From positions 169,722,549-169,786,548 of the forward strand of contig CM048750.1 in the NCBI GenBank assembly GCA_026315105.1: a stretch of 64,000 bases of DNA, read 5' to 3'. The position numbers and the translations under genes are program-made. The notes beneath the pieces were generated by a model. That model saw only the letters and a program-made list of their open reading frames with translations, had not been told where the DNA came from and ran no database searches. Within the stretch, counting starts at the first letter, position 1. Each line of letters starts with the position of its first letter. The DNA is from Locusta migratoria. Lineage: Eukaryota > Arthropoda > Insecta > Orthoptera > Acrididae. Positions 10,575 through 21,546 of the stretch are shown here, one piece after another.

Positions 10575-11660
10575 TGTCGGTCCACAATGTCAGTATACAG
10601 GCTGGAGTACCCCAATGCAGTAACCTGTCTTGTTTAACATCTAAATTAATGACTTTCCAATCACTCATATCCCGACATGCGCCTTCTGTTTACGGATGAC
10701 ACAGCCATCGTAGCGCAAGATTGGAAGCCATTGAACATTACCTCATGACTACAGACTGCACTCAGTACTACCGAGTCTTGGTTGGAACGAGGGCGTGTTA
10801 AAGTAAATGTCAACAAGTGCGAAGCTGTACTGTTCACTAGATGGCCGAAACAACTTCGAAAACACAAACTTTACAGACCATTAACATTACTCACACGCCC
10901 AATACTTTTCTGTGCGAAAGTCAAGTACCTTTGAGTCTGGCTGGACCAGAAACTCACTTGGGGGGCCTCACATACATATGACCAAACGGGCAAACGCGAG
11001 GCTTAAACAACTATACCCAGCGCTCAACAGGCAAAGCAAACTGAATAGGCGGGTGTCGAGGAACATGTACACCTCACTTGTGAGACCCTTGATGACGTAC
11101 GGTGCTCCGTGCTGGGCTTATGCAGCACCGACACGGCTGCGCCGCTTGCAGCTCATACAGAACAAGGTGCTACGTGTCATACGCAATGCTCCAAGATACA
11201 CGCGCACAGCGGATCTTCCTCGTGAATACCGCCTTCATACTCTCACGGAGGTATTTAAGAAACACGCCGTACGACTGTACAAAAAATCTGGACACTCGAA
11301 CAGCCCCTTCATCCTAAATCTGGGCAACTGTGATCACAACCATAGTTGGAAACACAACCGACTCAAAACCTCTTTCTCAGGAATTGATAAGAACCTATGG
11401 CAAGCTTAACACAAACAAAATCTTAGTTCGTCGAACCCCTGCACCACAGCACAGCTGACTGGCTATACCAGATGAGCTCTTACAGCCCACGAACTGGCGA
11501 CAGCAGGAAGGAATACGAACAAGCATGCAACATAAACAAGTCCCACCCACAATCCACACCCACACACCAAAATCGACCACTCATTCCCCAATCTTGTTTG
11601 TTGCAGCCATCAGACGCTGATGGTGGCCCAGGAGACACCCCAGTGCCAGCTGCAGTGGGG
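10575..11660 (+). pseudogene. Jockey-like LINE: RT C-terminal half and 3' UTR
   Basis: The segment from 10580 reads, with frame breaks, AGVPQ.SNLS, INDFPI, FTDDTAIVA (palm box) and KVNVNKCEAVLFTRW. A clean frame from 10912 to 11409 gives the thumb/C-terminal region (ANARLKQLYPALNR, YTSLVRPLMTYGAPCWAYAA, LRRLQLIQNKVLRVIRNAPR) ending at a stop at 11407-11409. This C-terminus is characteristic of Jockey-clade RTs. A C-rich, non-coding 3' region follows to about 11660. The 5' half is absent and the palm has at least two frameshifts. Confidence 0.78.
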
Positions 11661-12716
11661 CGACTCATCAGTCCGGATTGGCAAACTTATGGCAAACACG
11701 CAATGAAAATGGTACCGAGCTTTCACGATATCCAGCATTTCACATAACCGAACCTTTGCATGATCTGTCGCTGATAGCAAGAAATCCGCAACTGTTCTTA
11801 CTACCCGCTCCTGACTGTCCAGAGATTTCTTTGCCTTGGGACCTTTTTCCCCTTTGCCCTTAAAACCTCTCTTATTTGGAAAAGCTTTCGACCGCTTTCT
11901 ATCAGTAGATGGATCGTATTAATGGGTAATCCTATCCACAATACCCGCTCCTGTGACTCCTAAATTAGAAATACTAACATATGCAGAGGTAACAGCAGAC
12001 CTATTGAGTTAGTCACCATGTCAGTTTTTTTTTTAATTTTTTTCTTTATATTATCCAGAATCTCAGTCAGCGGGAGTAAGTTGAAGATGATAGCAGATTA
12101 AGCAATCGAAAATAAGTTTCACAATGACCAAACAATCCGTCTGCTTAGCCGAGAAACCTTGAAGCTACTAATTAGTACTTTTAAATTACCTCCTTTTGAA
12201 ATAGTCTGATTTATTCAAGGACTGTCTACTAGAATCTAAAGTTTTAGGCGTAAAACTTGGCCTTCAGCCGACCACTATATCAAGTCAGAGCGCCAGTAAA
12301 GCTGCCTAGTCCTCGCAATTACAAGTACGCTAACATGTACGATGTGGCAACACTGAAGGAAGTAGAAATTTCTGGAGAGCGCAATAGGAAAAAACTGCAG
12401 AAATATTTCTACCAAAGACCTCGTGGCTACGACAGGACCACAACGGCTTACGCTCGAGTGTTACGTCGCCCTGTAGCGGTCACCGACCACTAACAACTGC
12501 CTGAATGACGTCAGGCGTGGAGCGACGCACACGGGACTCGTTTTCTCTTTTATATTACTGTTTTTACTGAGCTGTGTGCTAATATTTCCTGTATTTGTTT
12601 ACATCACTTATACAGAGTATTCAAAGAAGTGTCAAACACTTTAACAGGTAATAGTACTTATCGAAGCAAGAAAATTCAGTCCAATTAGCAAAGTTCCGGA
12701 CTCATATACTTCCGTA
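11661..12716. other. Anonymous stretch
   Basis: I see no gene or named repeat. A 78-codon open frame at 12257-12493 has ordinary codons but no recognised domain, no convincing splice context and no signal peptide, so it is not called. Confidence 0.35.
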
Positions 12717-12728
12717 AATAAACACGTG

Positions 12729-12877
12729 CTCGCCGTGGAGGTTCGAGTCCTCCCTGGGGCATGGGTGTGTGTGTTTGTCCGTAGGTTAGTTTACCTAGGT
12801 TTAAGTAGTTTGTAAGCTACGGACTGATGACCACGCAGTTTGGTCCGATAGATTGACAGACATTTGAACATTTTTTG
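12729..12877 (+). mobile_element. tRNA-derived SINE (family 1 variant), 5'-truncated
   Basis: Keeps the B box (ggttcgagtcctccc) and a variant body (gtccgtaggttagtttacc, actgatgaccacgcag). The perfect 12-bp target duplication aataaacacgtg lies at 12717-12728 and 12878-12889. Confidence 0.9.
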
Positions 12878-12902
12878 AATAAACACGTGTTTATAGACAG
12901 AA

Positions 12903-13922
12903 CATGTCTACAGCTACTTGGGATACTCTGCTAATCACATTCAAGTGCCTGACAGAGGGTTCATAGAACCACATTTATACTATTTATCTCCCATTCCATT
13001 CTCGAATAGCGCGCGGGAAGAAAGAACATCTGAATTTCTCAGTCCGAGCTCTGATTTCTCGTATTTTATTCTGATGATCATTTCTACCTATGTAAGTGGG
13101 AGTCAACAATATATTTTCGCACTCTGAGGAGAATGTGAGGAATTGAACTTTCGAACGTAGACCACGCCGCAGCGATAAACGCCGTTGTTGTAATGACTCC
13201 CATCCCAGATCCTGCATCATTTCCGTAACGCTGTCTCCCCTCTATCGGCACAATACAAAACGAGCTGCCCTTCTTTGGACTCTTTCGATGTCCTCCGTCA
13301 AACTCACCTAAGGATCCCACACTGGGCAACAATACTCCAAAAAAGGACGGACAAGCGTAAGGTATGCAGTTTTTGTTCTGTTGCGTCGTTTAAGGGTTCT
13401 GCCAATAAAACGCAGTCTCTGGTTCGCCTTTCCCACGACATTATCTACGTGTTCTTTCCAGTTTAAGTCTGAAGTAATAGTAATTCATAGGTATTTTGTG
13501 GAGCCTACGGCCTTCACTTTCTATTGATTTATCTTGCAAACCAAGTTTAACGGATTTCTTTTCGTACTAATGTGGACGGTTTAACACTTCTCATTATTTA
13601 GAGTCAATTGCCAATTTTTACACTATAGTGATGTCGTATGTAGATCTTTCTGCAGTTGGTTTTGATCTTCAGATGATTTTTACTAAACGGTAAATGAAAG
13701 TGTCACCTGCAAACAATCCAAGAGAGTTTACATTTTCTACCAAATCCTTTATGTAGATAAGGAACAGCAGAGGACCAATAACACTACCCTGTGGAACGCC
13801 CGATATCACCTCTGTTTTAGTCGATGCTTTACCATCGATTACTACGAACTGTGTCCTCTGTGACAGGAAATCCCCTATCCAGTCGCAAATTTGCGATGAT
13901 ATACCATAACCACGCAATATGA
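12903..13922 (-). pseudogene. Jockey/CR1-like LINE 3' half (family A, copy 2)
   Basis: On the minus strand the frame from 13917 reads GYGISSQICDWIGDFLSQRT, QFVVIDGKAS, GVPQGSVIGPLLFLIYIKDL and LGLFAGDT (the FADD box is changed to FAGD). Decayed C-terminal RT and a 3' UTR follow (right-to-left motif caagtgcctgacagagggtt), ending in a TGTAGA-like tail near 12905. The 5' side stops abruptly at about 13922. Closely related to 4428-5030 and 45720-47285. Confidence 0.78.
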
Positions 13923-14700
13923 CTAAAAGCTGTCACCCTTGATTGTGGTTATAATCACAGTAATTGCATCTGCGCTCCATCAAATGTGTCACGACGACAT
14001 TATCCCGCCTTACTGTCAGTACTCTAGCTACCATTGATCACTTGTGGTGTTCGATCGTATTGTAGACTATGTTAATTGTCGCGGTGGCTGTGTATCTTAT
14101 TGAACAGTACTGTCAGTCCTGGGTATTATGATTCTGTTTTACCGTCTTACAAAAACGGATTCAGTTTTGTGATTACGGTTATTGTACTGTTTGTACGAGC
14201 AAATGATGCAATACATCCACATTTTCTGTCTTCTGCCACTTGTTACCAATATAAACCTGCTACTCGACATGTGAAATATCTGGTATGGTGTTGTGCTATG
14301 GTTTAGCTAATGGACGTACTTGCGAACCTCTGCCCTCCCTCTCACTGTCAAGTATCCACAACGCAGCGTGCCCTCTGATAAGCTGTTAGCCAGTCTTTGG
14401 GAAGCAGTTACACTAGCACTCCAAAAGACAAAGTGGAAGGGCCCGCCCAGTCCGTACGCTTGAAATGTCAACAAAGACTAAAATACTATTTTGCTTGTGG
14501 CCGACTCAGTAGACGATGATCACTATACCTTAATTTCATTTTAAAGACTACGGGCAAATTTGTAATGACAGAATGAAGGTTTACCCGATCGGTTGCCATT
14601 GTTGCTGGTAAACCTTCTGGGTAGTATGGCCGTGGTCTATGAAATTCTTTTGCTGCTGACGTTTCGTCCAAGACTGCTTTCGAGATCCTCAGAGGCGCTG
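13923..14700. other. Anonymous stretch
   Basis: No supported gene. The last part (14480-14700) may belong to the LINE D copy that follows, but I cannot align it to the inverted copy beyond about 14712. Confidence 0.3.
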
Positions 14701-15862
14701 CTCTTTCGCTGACAAGGAGATATGGACTACTCGTCATTGCCGAATTCGTCCGAATTTATGGCACATGTAGGGCGTGTTGAAATATGAAAGTGCACCAAGT
14801 GAGAACTCCAGATGGCTAAGCGTTTAGGAAATAAAAGGAATTTTCAGGTTACATTCCATGGTTTGAGCTCCACGACTGTGATATGTTTCCAATACTCTGA
14901 GAATTTTCAGCTGTCAGTCGATCTTTATAAAAATTCTTTATTGGCAAATCATGATTTCGGTCAGTAATTGGCCATTATGACAAGTTGTCAAACTTGGCGT
15001 GATGTGAGTTTTTCCATATTAATAACATCTACAGTTAAACACATGCATTGGTAATGGCCAGTTACTGGCCGAAATCATGATTTGCCAATAAAGAATTTTA
15101 ATAAAGATCGACTGATAGCTGAAAATTCTCAGAGTATTGGAAAAGGAATTTTGATACGGATCTATCACCATATACACCTTATCAATTGTCCCTGTGAGGG
15201 CATATTTAGGAAGCTGTGTATGGCTCAGGGATGGAACACGTCAGACAATTTTACTTAGAAATTGGGTATATACGAGTACATCAACGGACTTACGATACTG
15301 TATCACTATATCGCACATTCACTGACATAGTGCCGGAAAATACAATCGAACTGAAATATCCGCTTTATAACTGGACTGATATATGGAAAAACATCCATCA
15401 TCCAGTACTTAGTACGGAAGTTAGATCCACCTGGTATGACGTTGTAAATGAAGTCAACCCTACTGGCGAATAGATGTACAATATAAAATTAAGAGTCACG
15501 CCGTACTGCAGTCGGTGCCAGCTGCTGGACACGTTAGCGCACGCATTTGTCTGTCGAGATCAAACTGCAATCTGCACGTGGACTAGAAGAAGACTAGCTC
15601 TTATGACCCGCACCACCGCACTGAACATTACTGTACATGACATACTGCGCCCTGATTGGAAATACTACCCTGAAGCTAAGCATAATAGTTACACTTGGCT
15701 TCTTGGACAGTTTATTTACTATGCGATTAACCGCAAAACTTCTACCATAGAAGATTTCCTGCTCTATATCAACGACCAGCATTACGTTCTACAAAAGCGC
15801 TGCAAATACAGGAATTTGTTCCAAAACCTTTTAAAGGTTTCACTTACGTATTGAATATCATT
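14700..15862 (+). pseudogene. Non-LTR retroelement RT C-terminus (LINE family D, copy 1), interrupted by a fold-back insert
   Basis: From 15216 to 15854 there is one frame broken only by a TAG at 15471: FYLEIGYIRVHQRTYDTVSL, LKYPLYNWTDIW, STWYDVVNEVNPTGE, then KLRVTPYCSRCQLLDTLAHAFVCRDQ. The C-x2-C-x8-H-x4-C zinc-binding pattern and preceding ..W..NP.. are typical of the C-terminal region of R1/Jockey-group LINEs. Upstream sequence (14712-14844 and 15141-15215) matches an inverted paralogue at 17262-17450. The 296-bp fold-back element at 14845-15140 interrupts it. RT palm motifs were not found. Confidence 0.65.
14845..15140. mobile_element. 296-bp fold-back element (possibly a Penelope-type terminal repeat pair)
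   Basis: Two arms of about 85 bp in inverted orientation: left ccaatactctgagaattttc at about 14892, right its near-perfect complement ending at 15140; both contain ttggcaaatcatgatttcgg or its complement. The flanking 12-bp direct repeat aaaaggaatttt (14833-14844 and 15141-15152) is the target duplication. An empty site exists in the inverted paralogue at about 17351 (gaaataaaggaagtttgata on the minus strand). A hammerhead-like fold (tggccagttactggccgaaa) is described in the findings. The class assignment is uncertain. Confidence 0.75.
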
Positions 15863-16124
15863 TTGATTTGTTTGAATTACAAGCTTATTTTTTCTTCTTG
15901 CTACACGAAGAGTGGGTAGTTCTTATTCATTCCATAGAACATCATTTTAGTTTTGAAGGGAAGAGGCAATTGATTTGATTTGCAATACTACACTGGTACC
16001 TACAGCAGAGGAATGTTTTATTAATGGCATTTGAAGCTGATGCCGAAGAAGGCGAACATTGTTGAGCGCAAGGACATGATGAAGGGGTGGAGAGGAGACT
16101 AAAGAAAAAGCGCTAAGAGAGTCG

Positions 16125-16200
16125 ATTTTTATTGAAAGGTTTGCAGGTTCGATTCCGCCCGGTGGCAAATATTTTTTTGCTGCTTGGCAATGCGGACACT
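16125..16200 (+). mobile_element. tRNA-like SINE remnant (different family)
   Basis: B-box-like caggttcgattccgcccggt followed by ggcaaatatttttttgctgc and cttggcaatgcgga. The post-tRNA body resembles the minus-strand fragment at about 17165-17240, so both may be one family. Boundaries are approximate. Confidence 0.4.
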
Positions 16201-16325
16201 ACTGACTTCACAATGAACCGCAACATCATATATCTTATTTTGTATTTATATTTGTACAATGCAGCATGGGACGTCATTATTAAAACAAGCATATACAAAT
16301 ATACTAATATTATCATCACTTCTTC

Positions 16326-16935
16326 AAAATCCAGTAAACTGACAACAGACTTGTACAAAAAATATTTAACTGATGTGATGAAGCCCTATGTGCAACAGAA
16401 TAAATGTCTTCTGTCGACTGACTCGTGGGGAGGACAAACAAATCCACAAATATATGACGAACTGTTCCAAGACGAAGACGGATTTCCAACATGCAGTATC
16501 AAAGTAACTTCCCCCAAATGTACGACACTAGTGCAACCATGCGATGTATATTTTTATCGTTAGGTAAAAAATTTAACGAAAAAATTTCAAAACTGCATTT
16601 ACCTAATCGAGAAAGAGGAAGAAATCACTTCCCAAAAAGCTCGCATCAAACTACATTCCATTATACATCACCAGCTGTCCTCGCAAGTATTCAACGACAT
16701 GCTGCGTTAGGCGTGGTTCGCTGGTAGACTGTATTCAGAATGTCAATCAAGTTTGTTTTTCTGTGGAGACGTTTAAAAAACCATGTAACTGGAAAAGGGC
16801 GGCGTTCATAACGTGCGCGAGATGCGGTCAAAATTATTGCTTCCCCTGTTTCTTCGATGAATATCAACCCGGTACATGTAATTGGTCAATTGCAAAAGGA
16901 CGGAAGTATAGTTATACACACACGACGTCCCCAAG
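16326..16935 (+). pseudogene. Decayed DDE-type transposase with C-terminal Cys-rich tail
   Basis: A single frame broken by stops (TAG at about 16561, TAG at about 16708, TAA near 16772): LYKKYLTDVMKPYVQQNKCL, STDSWGGQTNPQIYDELF, SIKVTSPKCTTLVQPCDVYF, VKNLTKKFQNCIYLIEKEEE, then, in a shifted frame, FKKPCNWKRAAFITCARCGQNYCFPCFFDEYQP. The DSW..Q motif and PKCT.LVQPCDV look like DDE endonucleases of the pogo/CENP-B-like group, and the terminal CxxC...CxxC suggests zinc binding. The family is inferred from motif feel and is not certain. The N-terminus is not visible. Confidence 0.5.
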
Positions 16936-17035
16936 TACGCGTTAACTACAGTCCCTTTTAAAATGTTTGTACTCCCGAATTTCATCCAATACGCTTGCTT
17001 TTTTTTGTTTGTTAATTGTGACGCCAGTGTAATCT

Positions 17036-17165
17036 ACACCAATACTCTGAAGACCACTGTGAAGTGCATGGCAGAGGGTTTTTCCTATTCCATTCACGTA
17101 TCGAGCGTGGGAAGAATGATTGTTCAAATGCCTCCGTGAGTGCTGTAATTAATCAGATCTTGTCC
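17036..17165 (-). mobile_element. LINE family A 3' end (solo fragment)
   Basis: Contains the diagnostic family A 3'-UTR block (gtgaagtgcatggcagagggtt, then attccattcacgtatcgagc) in the same orientation as at 12903 and 45720. No RT coding is attached; a 3'-end fragment from severe 5' truncation. Confidence 0.6.
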
Positions 17166-17169
17166 TCAC

Positions 17170-17450
17170 GATCCGTACGGGAACAATCTGCATTGCCAAG
17201 GAGCAGAAAAATATTTGCTGCCAGGTAGAGTTGAACCCGCGACTTCTCAATACGAATCCGATCTTTAACACCGCTTCCTAAACAAGCCGTCTCACGGACA
17301 GTTGATAAGATGCGTATGGTGATGGATCCGTATCAAACTTCCTTTATTTCCTAAAGGCTTGGTCATCTGGAGTTCCCACTTGGGGCACTTTCGTGTCTAA
17401 CCACGCCCTACAAGTACCATAAATTTGGGCGAATTCGGGGATGACGAGTA
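17170..17450 (-). pseudogene. LINE family D fragment (copy 2) with tRNA-like sequence at its left
   Basis: The minus-strand sequence 17450-17262 aligns with plus-strand 14712-15215 after removal of the 296-bp insert: shared blocks include gggcgtg, aactccagatg, gatacggatc and tatcaccatac/tatcaccatat. Coding potential on the minus strand (FAQIYGTCRAWLDTKVPQVG) is broken. At its left (17195-17275) a tRNA-like arm appears (minus strand gcgggttcaactctacctgg). It serves as the empty-site reference for the fold-back insertion. Confidence 0.6.
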
Positions 17451-17794
17451 GGTGTCCACGCCTTTTGAGTCTTGCCCACTGACGTGTAGGATGTCTGAGA
17501 GCGACATATGTAGCGTAGAAAAGGGGGCGTGTCGAAGTCACACGTGATGAGCTGAGATAATCCTTATCAGAGATAAAAACTTCACTAACGACTGTCGCCT
17601 AGTCAAATACGAAAAACTGCTTACCGATTTTGCAGCGCTACGTGTCATTGTCTCCTCTTTCCTGTTAAAATTATCCTTATGTTTCTATATTTTAATGGTT
17701 ACTCTACATAATCGTGGATAATAATTCTTCGTTATAGATAAAATTTAAGATCTTGATTTACTGACTGAAAAACACGCTCTGCTACAGCAAATTT

Positions 17795-19005
17795 ATCTAT
17801 TTTCCCTAGTCGGCAATGTAGTAACTGCGGTCTGGCTTTTGTATATGTTGTAAATAACTCTCCTTTCCCTGTATTTTACCCCTGCTGACTTCGGAATTTG
17901 AAAGAGTGTATTCCAGTCAACACTGTCAAAAGCTTTCTCCAAACCTACAAAAGATAAAAAAATAGGTTTGCTTTTCCTTAATGTATCTTCGATAGGACGT
18001 AAAGTGAGTATTGCCTCCCGGTTTCCTACGTTCCTCCTGAATCCAAAATCATCTTCCTCGAGGTCAGCTTCTACCTGCTTTTCCATTCTCCTGTAGATAA
18101 TTCGTGTCAAAATTTTGCAACCATGACTTATCAAACTGATGGTTCTGTTATTTTCACACCTGTCTGCTCCTGATTTCTTTGGAATGGAGATTATTACATT
18201 TTTCTTAAAGTTTTAGGGTATTTCGCCTGTCTCATAGATCTTACACACCAGGTGAAATAGTTTTGTCATGGCTGGCTCTCCCAGAGATTTTAGTAGCTCT
18301 GAAGGAATGTCATCTACTCCTGGGGCCTTGTTCCGACCTAGGTCTTTCAGGTCTCTGTTAAATTCATCTCTCAGTATAGTATCTTCTATTTCATCTTGAT
18401 TTACTTCCTCTTCCCTTCCTACAACATTGTCTCTAAGTTCATTTCCTTTGTAGAGTTCCTCTATGTACTCTTTCCACCTTTCAGCTTTCCCTTCTTTGTC
18501 CATCTGAGTTCTTGATATTCGTAGAGCTGTTTTTCTTGTCCCCAAATGTCTCTTTTATTTTCCTGTAGTATCTAGTTTTCCCGTTTTTATACATTCTGTT
18601 ACCGATTTCCATTTGCTTCTAGCCACTCTTGCTTAGCCATTTTGCACTTCCTGTCAATCTCATTTCTTAGTCGTCAGTACTCCATTTGCCAGTTTCATTT
18701 ACTGCATTTTTATATTTTCTCCTTTCACCAATTAAATTTAGTACTTCCTGTGATATCCAAAGTTTTTTGTATGTCTTGCCTTTCTACCTATTTTGTCCTC
18801 TGCTGCCTTCACTATTTCAACTCTCAATGCTACCGTTTCCTCTTCTATTGTTTTATTTCCCCCCGTTTCTGTCAATTGTTGCCTAAAGCTCCCTCTGAAA
18901 TTCTTAAGAACTTCAGGTTCCCTCAATTTATCCAAGTCCCATCTCCTTATTTTCCTAACTTTCTGCTTTTTTTTCAGTTTCAGCCTACAATAAGTTATGA
19001 TCAGT
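17795..19005 (-). pseudogene. RTE-like LINE, linker and RT N-terminal half (family B, copy 2)
   Basis: Minus strand from the right: LREPEVLKNFRGSFRQQLTE (endonuclease-RT linker, 18738-18935), then KERWKEYIEELY-like QMDKEGKAERWKEYIEELYK, GRNKAPGVDDIPSELLKSLG, FHLVCKIYETGEIP (18213-18545). After frame breaks come GCKILTRIIYRRMEKQVEAD, FGFRRNVGNREAIL and GLEKAFDSVDWNTLFQI (17793-18134). It complements copy 1 by supplying the upstream region, but stops before the YADD box at about 17795. Confidence 0.82.
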
Positions 19006-20075
19006 GCTTCTCTAAGTACTTCAATTCTGAAATTACCCTTACATGTATAAGACCCAAATACGCGGCGCAGAAAATCGCATAGAAAAAAATTACTTTGGCA
19101 AGTCGAGGTTGCGGTGATTCACCGCCACTGCTATTGTCACAGCACTCCCAGTGCGATGTATGTTGTCATTTCACTAGAAGTCGTAATTGGCAGTTTGATA
19201 AGCGAACAAGCGAACCAGTCAAAATATCAATCAGTCAACAAAGAGAGCATGCAGACGGCTGTGGACCGTTGTAGGCGGTGTAAAATTGATGGCAGTATGT
19301 CTTGTGACACTGACGGCAGGTCGCGGCATTGATGTATGAGTATTGTATGTGTCGACTGGCTGTGTGGCAGCCATGTAGTATAACAGGTTGGCGTTAAGCT
19401 CTGAAGGAATGACAAAGTGGCGCTCTCGTGATGGAACGTGTCCGCGAATGACTTTGCGCGGTGTATCAATGCGCTCTGTCTACAAGGAATGGTGAAAAAC
19501 GGCAAACTAATAATAATCGCAATGGAATCCTAACCAATGGTAACTGCACATGAGTCACTGCTTGTCACTGGCGACAGGAAAAAAAGTACGAAGACCAAGT
19601 ACGTGTAACAGTGAAAATCTTTTATGAAAGATCACCACTTTAGAACGGCTCATCCGATCTGCTTGATCATATTTTTATTTTGTTGTTTATTCTCGGGGGA
19701 AGGTCAGTATGAAGGAAAAGTTCGAAAAATTTCCAATATAATTAGAAAATTCTGGAAAAAATGAAAGAATTTTTTCTTTGGGATTTTTGTATAAAGTCAA
19801 GACCGTTGTTAACAGATACATAATAGTACAAGAGGAAAGTGTTTTTCTGTGTGTGGTAGGGGGAAGGGGGGCCATAAATTCCAGGGAAACCACAGACATA
19901 GTAAGAAAGAAAATTGGAACCAGTTTTCGTGCTGAAGACCACATCAGCGACCATAATTAGTAATTCTCCGGAATTTGGTTGTTCTTAAAACTGTTCCGTA
20001 TGGACTGTAAAGGAGATAATGGTTCGTTTTAGTTCCAGGCTCAAAACGTATACGTCTGTTTTCATGTGCAGCAAC
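19006..20075. other. Anonymous stretch
   Basis: No supported gene. The part 19640-19960 (tcggctcatccgatctgct-like, gaaggtcagtatgaaggaaaa, aattagaaaattctgg) resembles 57560-57690 in wording and order, so both may be one old dispersed repeat; I cannot name it. Confidence 0.35.
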
Positions 20076-20077
20076 TA

Positions 20078-21544
20078 CACTCCTGGCCATTAAAATTGCT
20101 ACACCACGAAGATGACGTGCTACAGACGCGAAATTTAACCGACAGGAAGAAGATGCTGTGATATGCAAATGATTAGCTTTTCAGAACATTCAGACAAGGT
20201 TGCCGCCGGTGGCGACACCTACAATGTGCTGAGATGAGGAAAGTTTCCAACCGATTTGTCATACACAAACAGCAGTTGACCGGCGTTGCCTGATGAGGTT
20301 GTGATGCCTCGTGTAAGGAGGACTTCGATAAAGGTCGGATTGTAGCCTATCGCGATTGCGGATTATCGTATCGCGACCTGGCTGCTCGCATTGGTCACGA
20401 TCCAATGACTGTTAGCAGAATATGGAATCAGTGGGTTTAGGAGGGCAATACGGAACGCCGTGCTGGATCCCAACGACCTTGTATTACTAGCATTCGAGAT
20501 GACAGGCATCTTATCCGAATGGCTGTAACGGATCGTGCAGCCATGTCTCGATCCCGTAGTTAGCAGAATATGGAATCGATGGGTTTAGGAGGGCAATACG
20601 GAACGCCGTGCTAGATCCCAACGACGTTGTATTACTAGCAGTCGAGATGACAGGCATCTTATCCGAATGGCTGTAACGGATCGTACAGCCATGTCTCAAT
20701 CCCTTAGTCAACAGATGGGGATGTTTGCAAACAACAACCATCTGCACGAACAGTTCGACGACGTTTGCAGCAGCATGGACTATCAGCTCGGAGACACTGG
20801 CTGCGGTTACCCTTGACGCTGCATCACAGACAGGAGCGCCTGCGATGGTGTACGCAACGACGAATGGCAAAACGTCATTTTTTCGGATGAATCCAGGTTC
20901 TATTTACAGCACCATGATGGTCTCATCCGTGTTTGGCGACATCGCGTTGAATGCACATTGGAAGCTAGTATTCGTCATCGCCCGGCTGATGGTATGGGGT
21001 GCCATTAGTTACACGTCTCGGTCACCTCTTGTTCCCATCGGCGGCATTTTGAACAGTGACCGTTACATTTAAGATGTGGCGCTTCCCTCGATTCGATCCC
21101 TGTGAAACTCGACATTTCAGCAGGATAATGCACGACCGCATGTTGCAGGTTCTGTACGGGCCTTTCTGGATACGGAAAATATTCGACTGCTGCCCTGGCC
21201 AGCTCATTCTCCAGATCTCTCACCAAATGAAAACGTCTGGTCGATGGTGGCCGAGCAATATGCCAGTCACTACTCTTAATGAACTGTGGTATCGTGTTGG
21301 AGCTGCATGGGCATCTGTACCTGTACACGCCATCCAATCTCTGTTTGACTCAATACCCAAGCGTATCAATACCGTTATTACGGCCAGAGGTGGTTGTTAT
21401 GGGTACTGATTTCTCAGGATCTATGCACCGAAATTGCGTGAAAATATAATCACATGTCAGTTGTAGTATAATATATTTCCCCAATGAATACCCGTTTATC
21501 ATCAGCATTTCTTCTTGGTGTAGCAATTTTAATAGCCAGTAGTG
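20078..21544 (+). mobile_element. Tc1-like DNA transposon with decayed DD34E transposase
   Basis: Ends: left cactcctggccattaaaatt, right complement cactactggctattaaaatt; TA at 20076-20077 and 21545-21546. The transposase starts at about 20303 (MPRVRRTS) but is frameshifted. Recognisable parts are the paired-like HTH (YRDLAARIGHDPMTVSRIWN), FSDESRF at about 20880, and FQQDNARPHVAGSVRAFL...SPDLSPNENVW at about 21115-21235, where 34 residues separate the second Asp and the Glu. A roughly 148-bp tandem duplication (20411-20706) disrupts the N-terminal region. A sister copy is at 38542-39896. Confidence 0.88.
20411..20706 (+). repeat. 148-bp tandem duplication inside the Tc1 element
   Basis: gttagcagaatatggaatc starts at 20411 and again at 20559. 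The two units read in parallel through gggtttaggagggcaatacg, atgacaggcatcttatccga and cagccatgtctc with a few substitutions. The unit begins in the HTH coding region. Confidence 0.9.
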
Positions 21545-21546
21545 TA

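Noticed and set aside
12257..12493. 78-codon frame with ordinary-looking composition
   Set aside because: No domain, splice context or conservation evidence visible from sequence alone.
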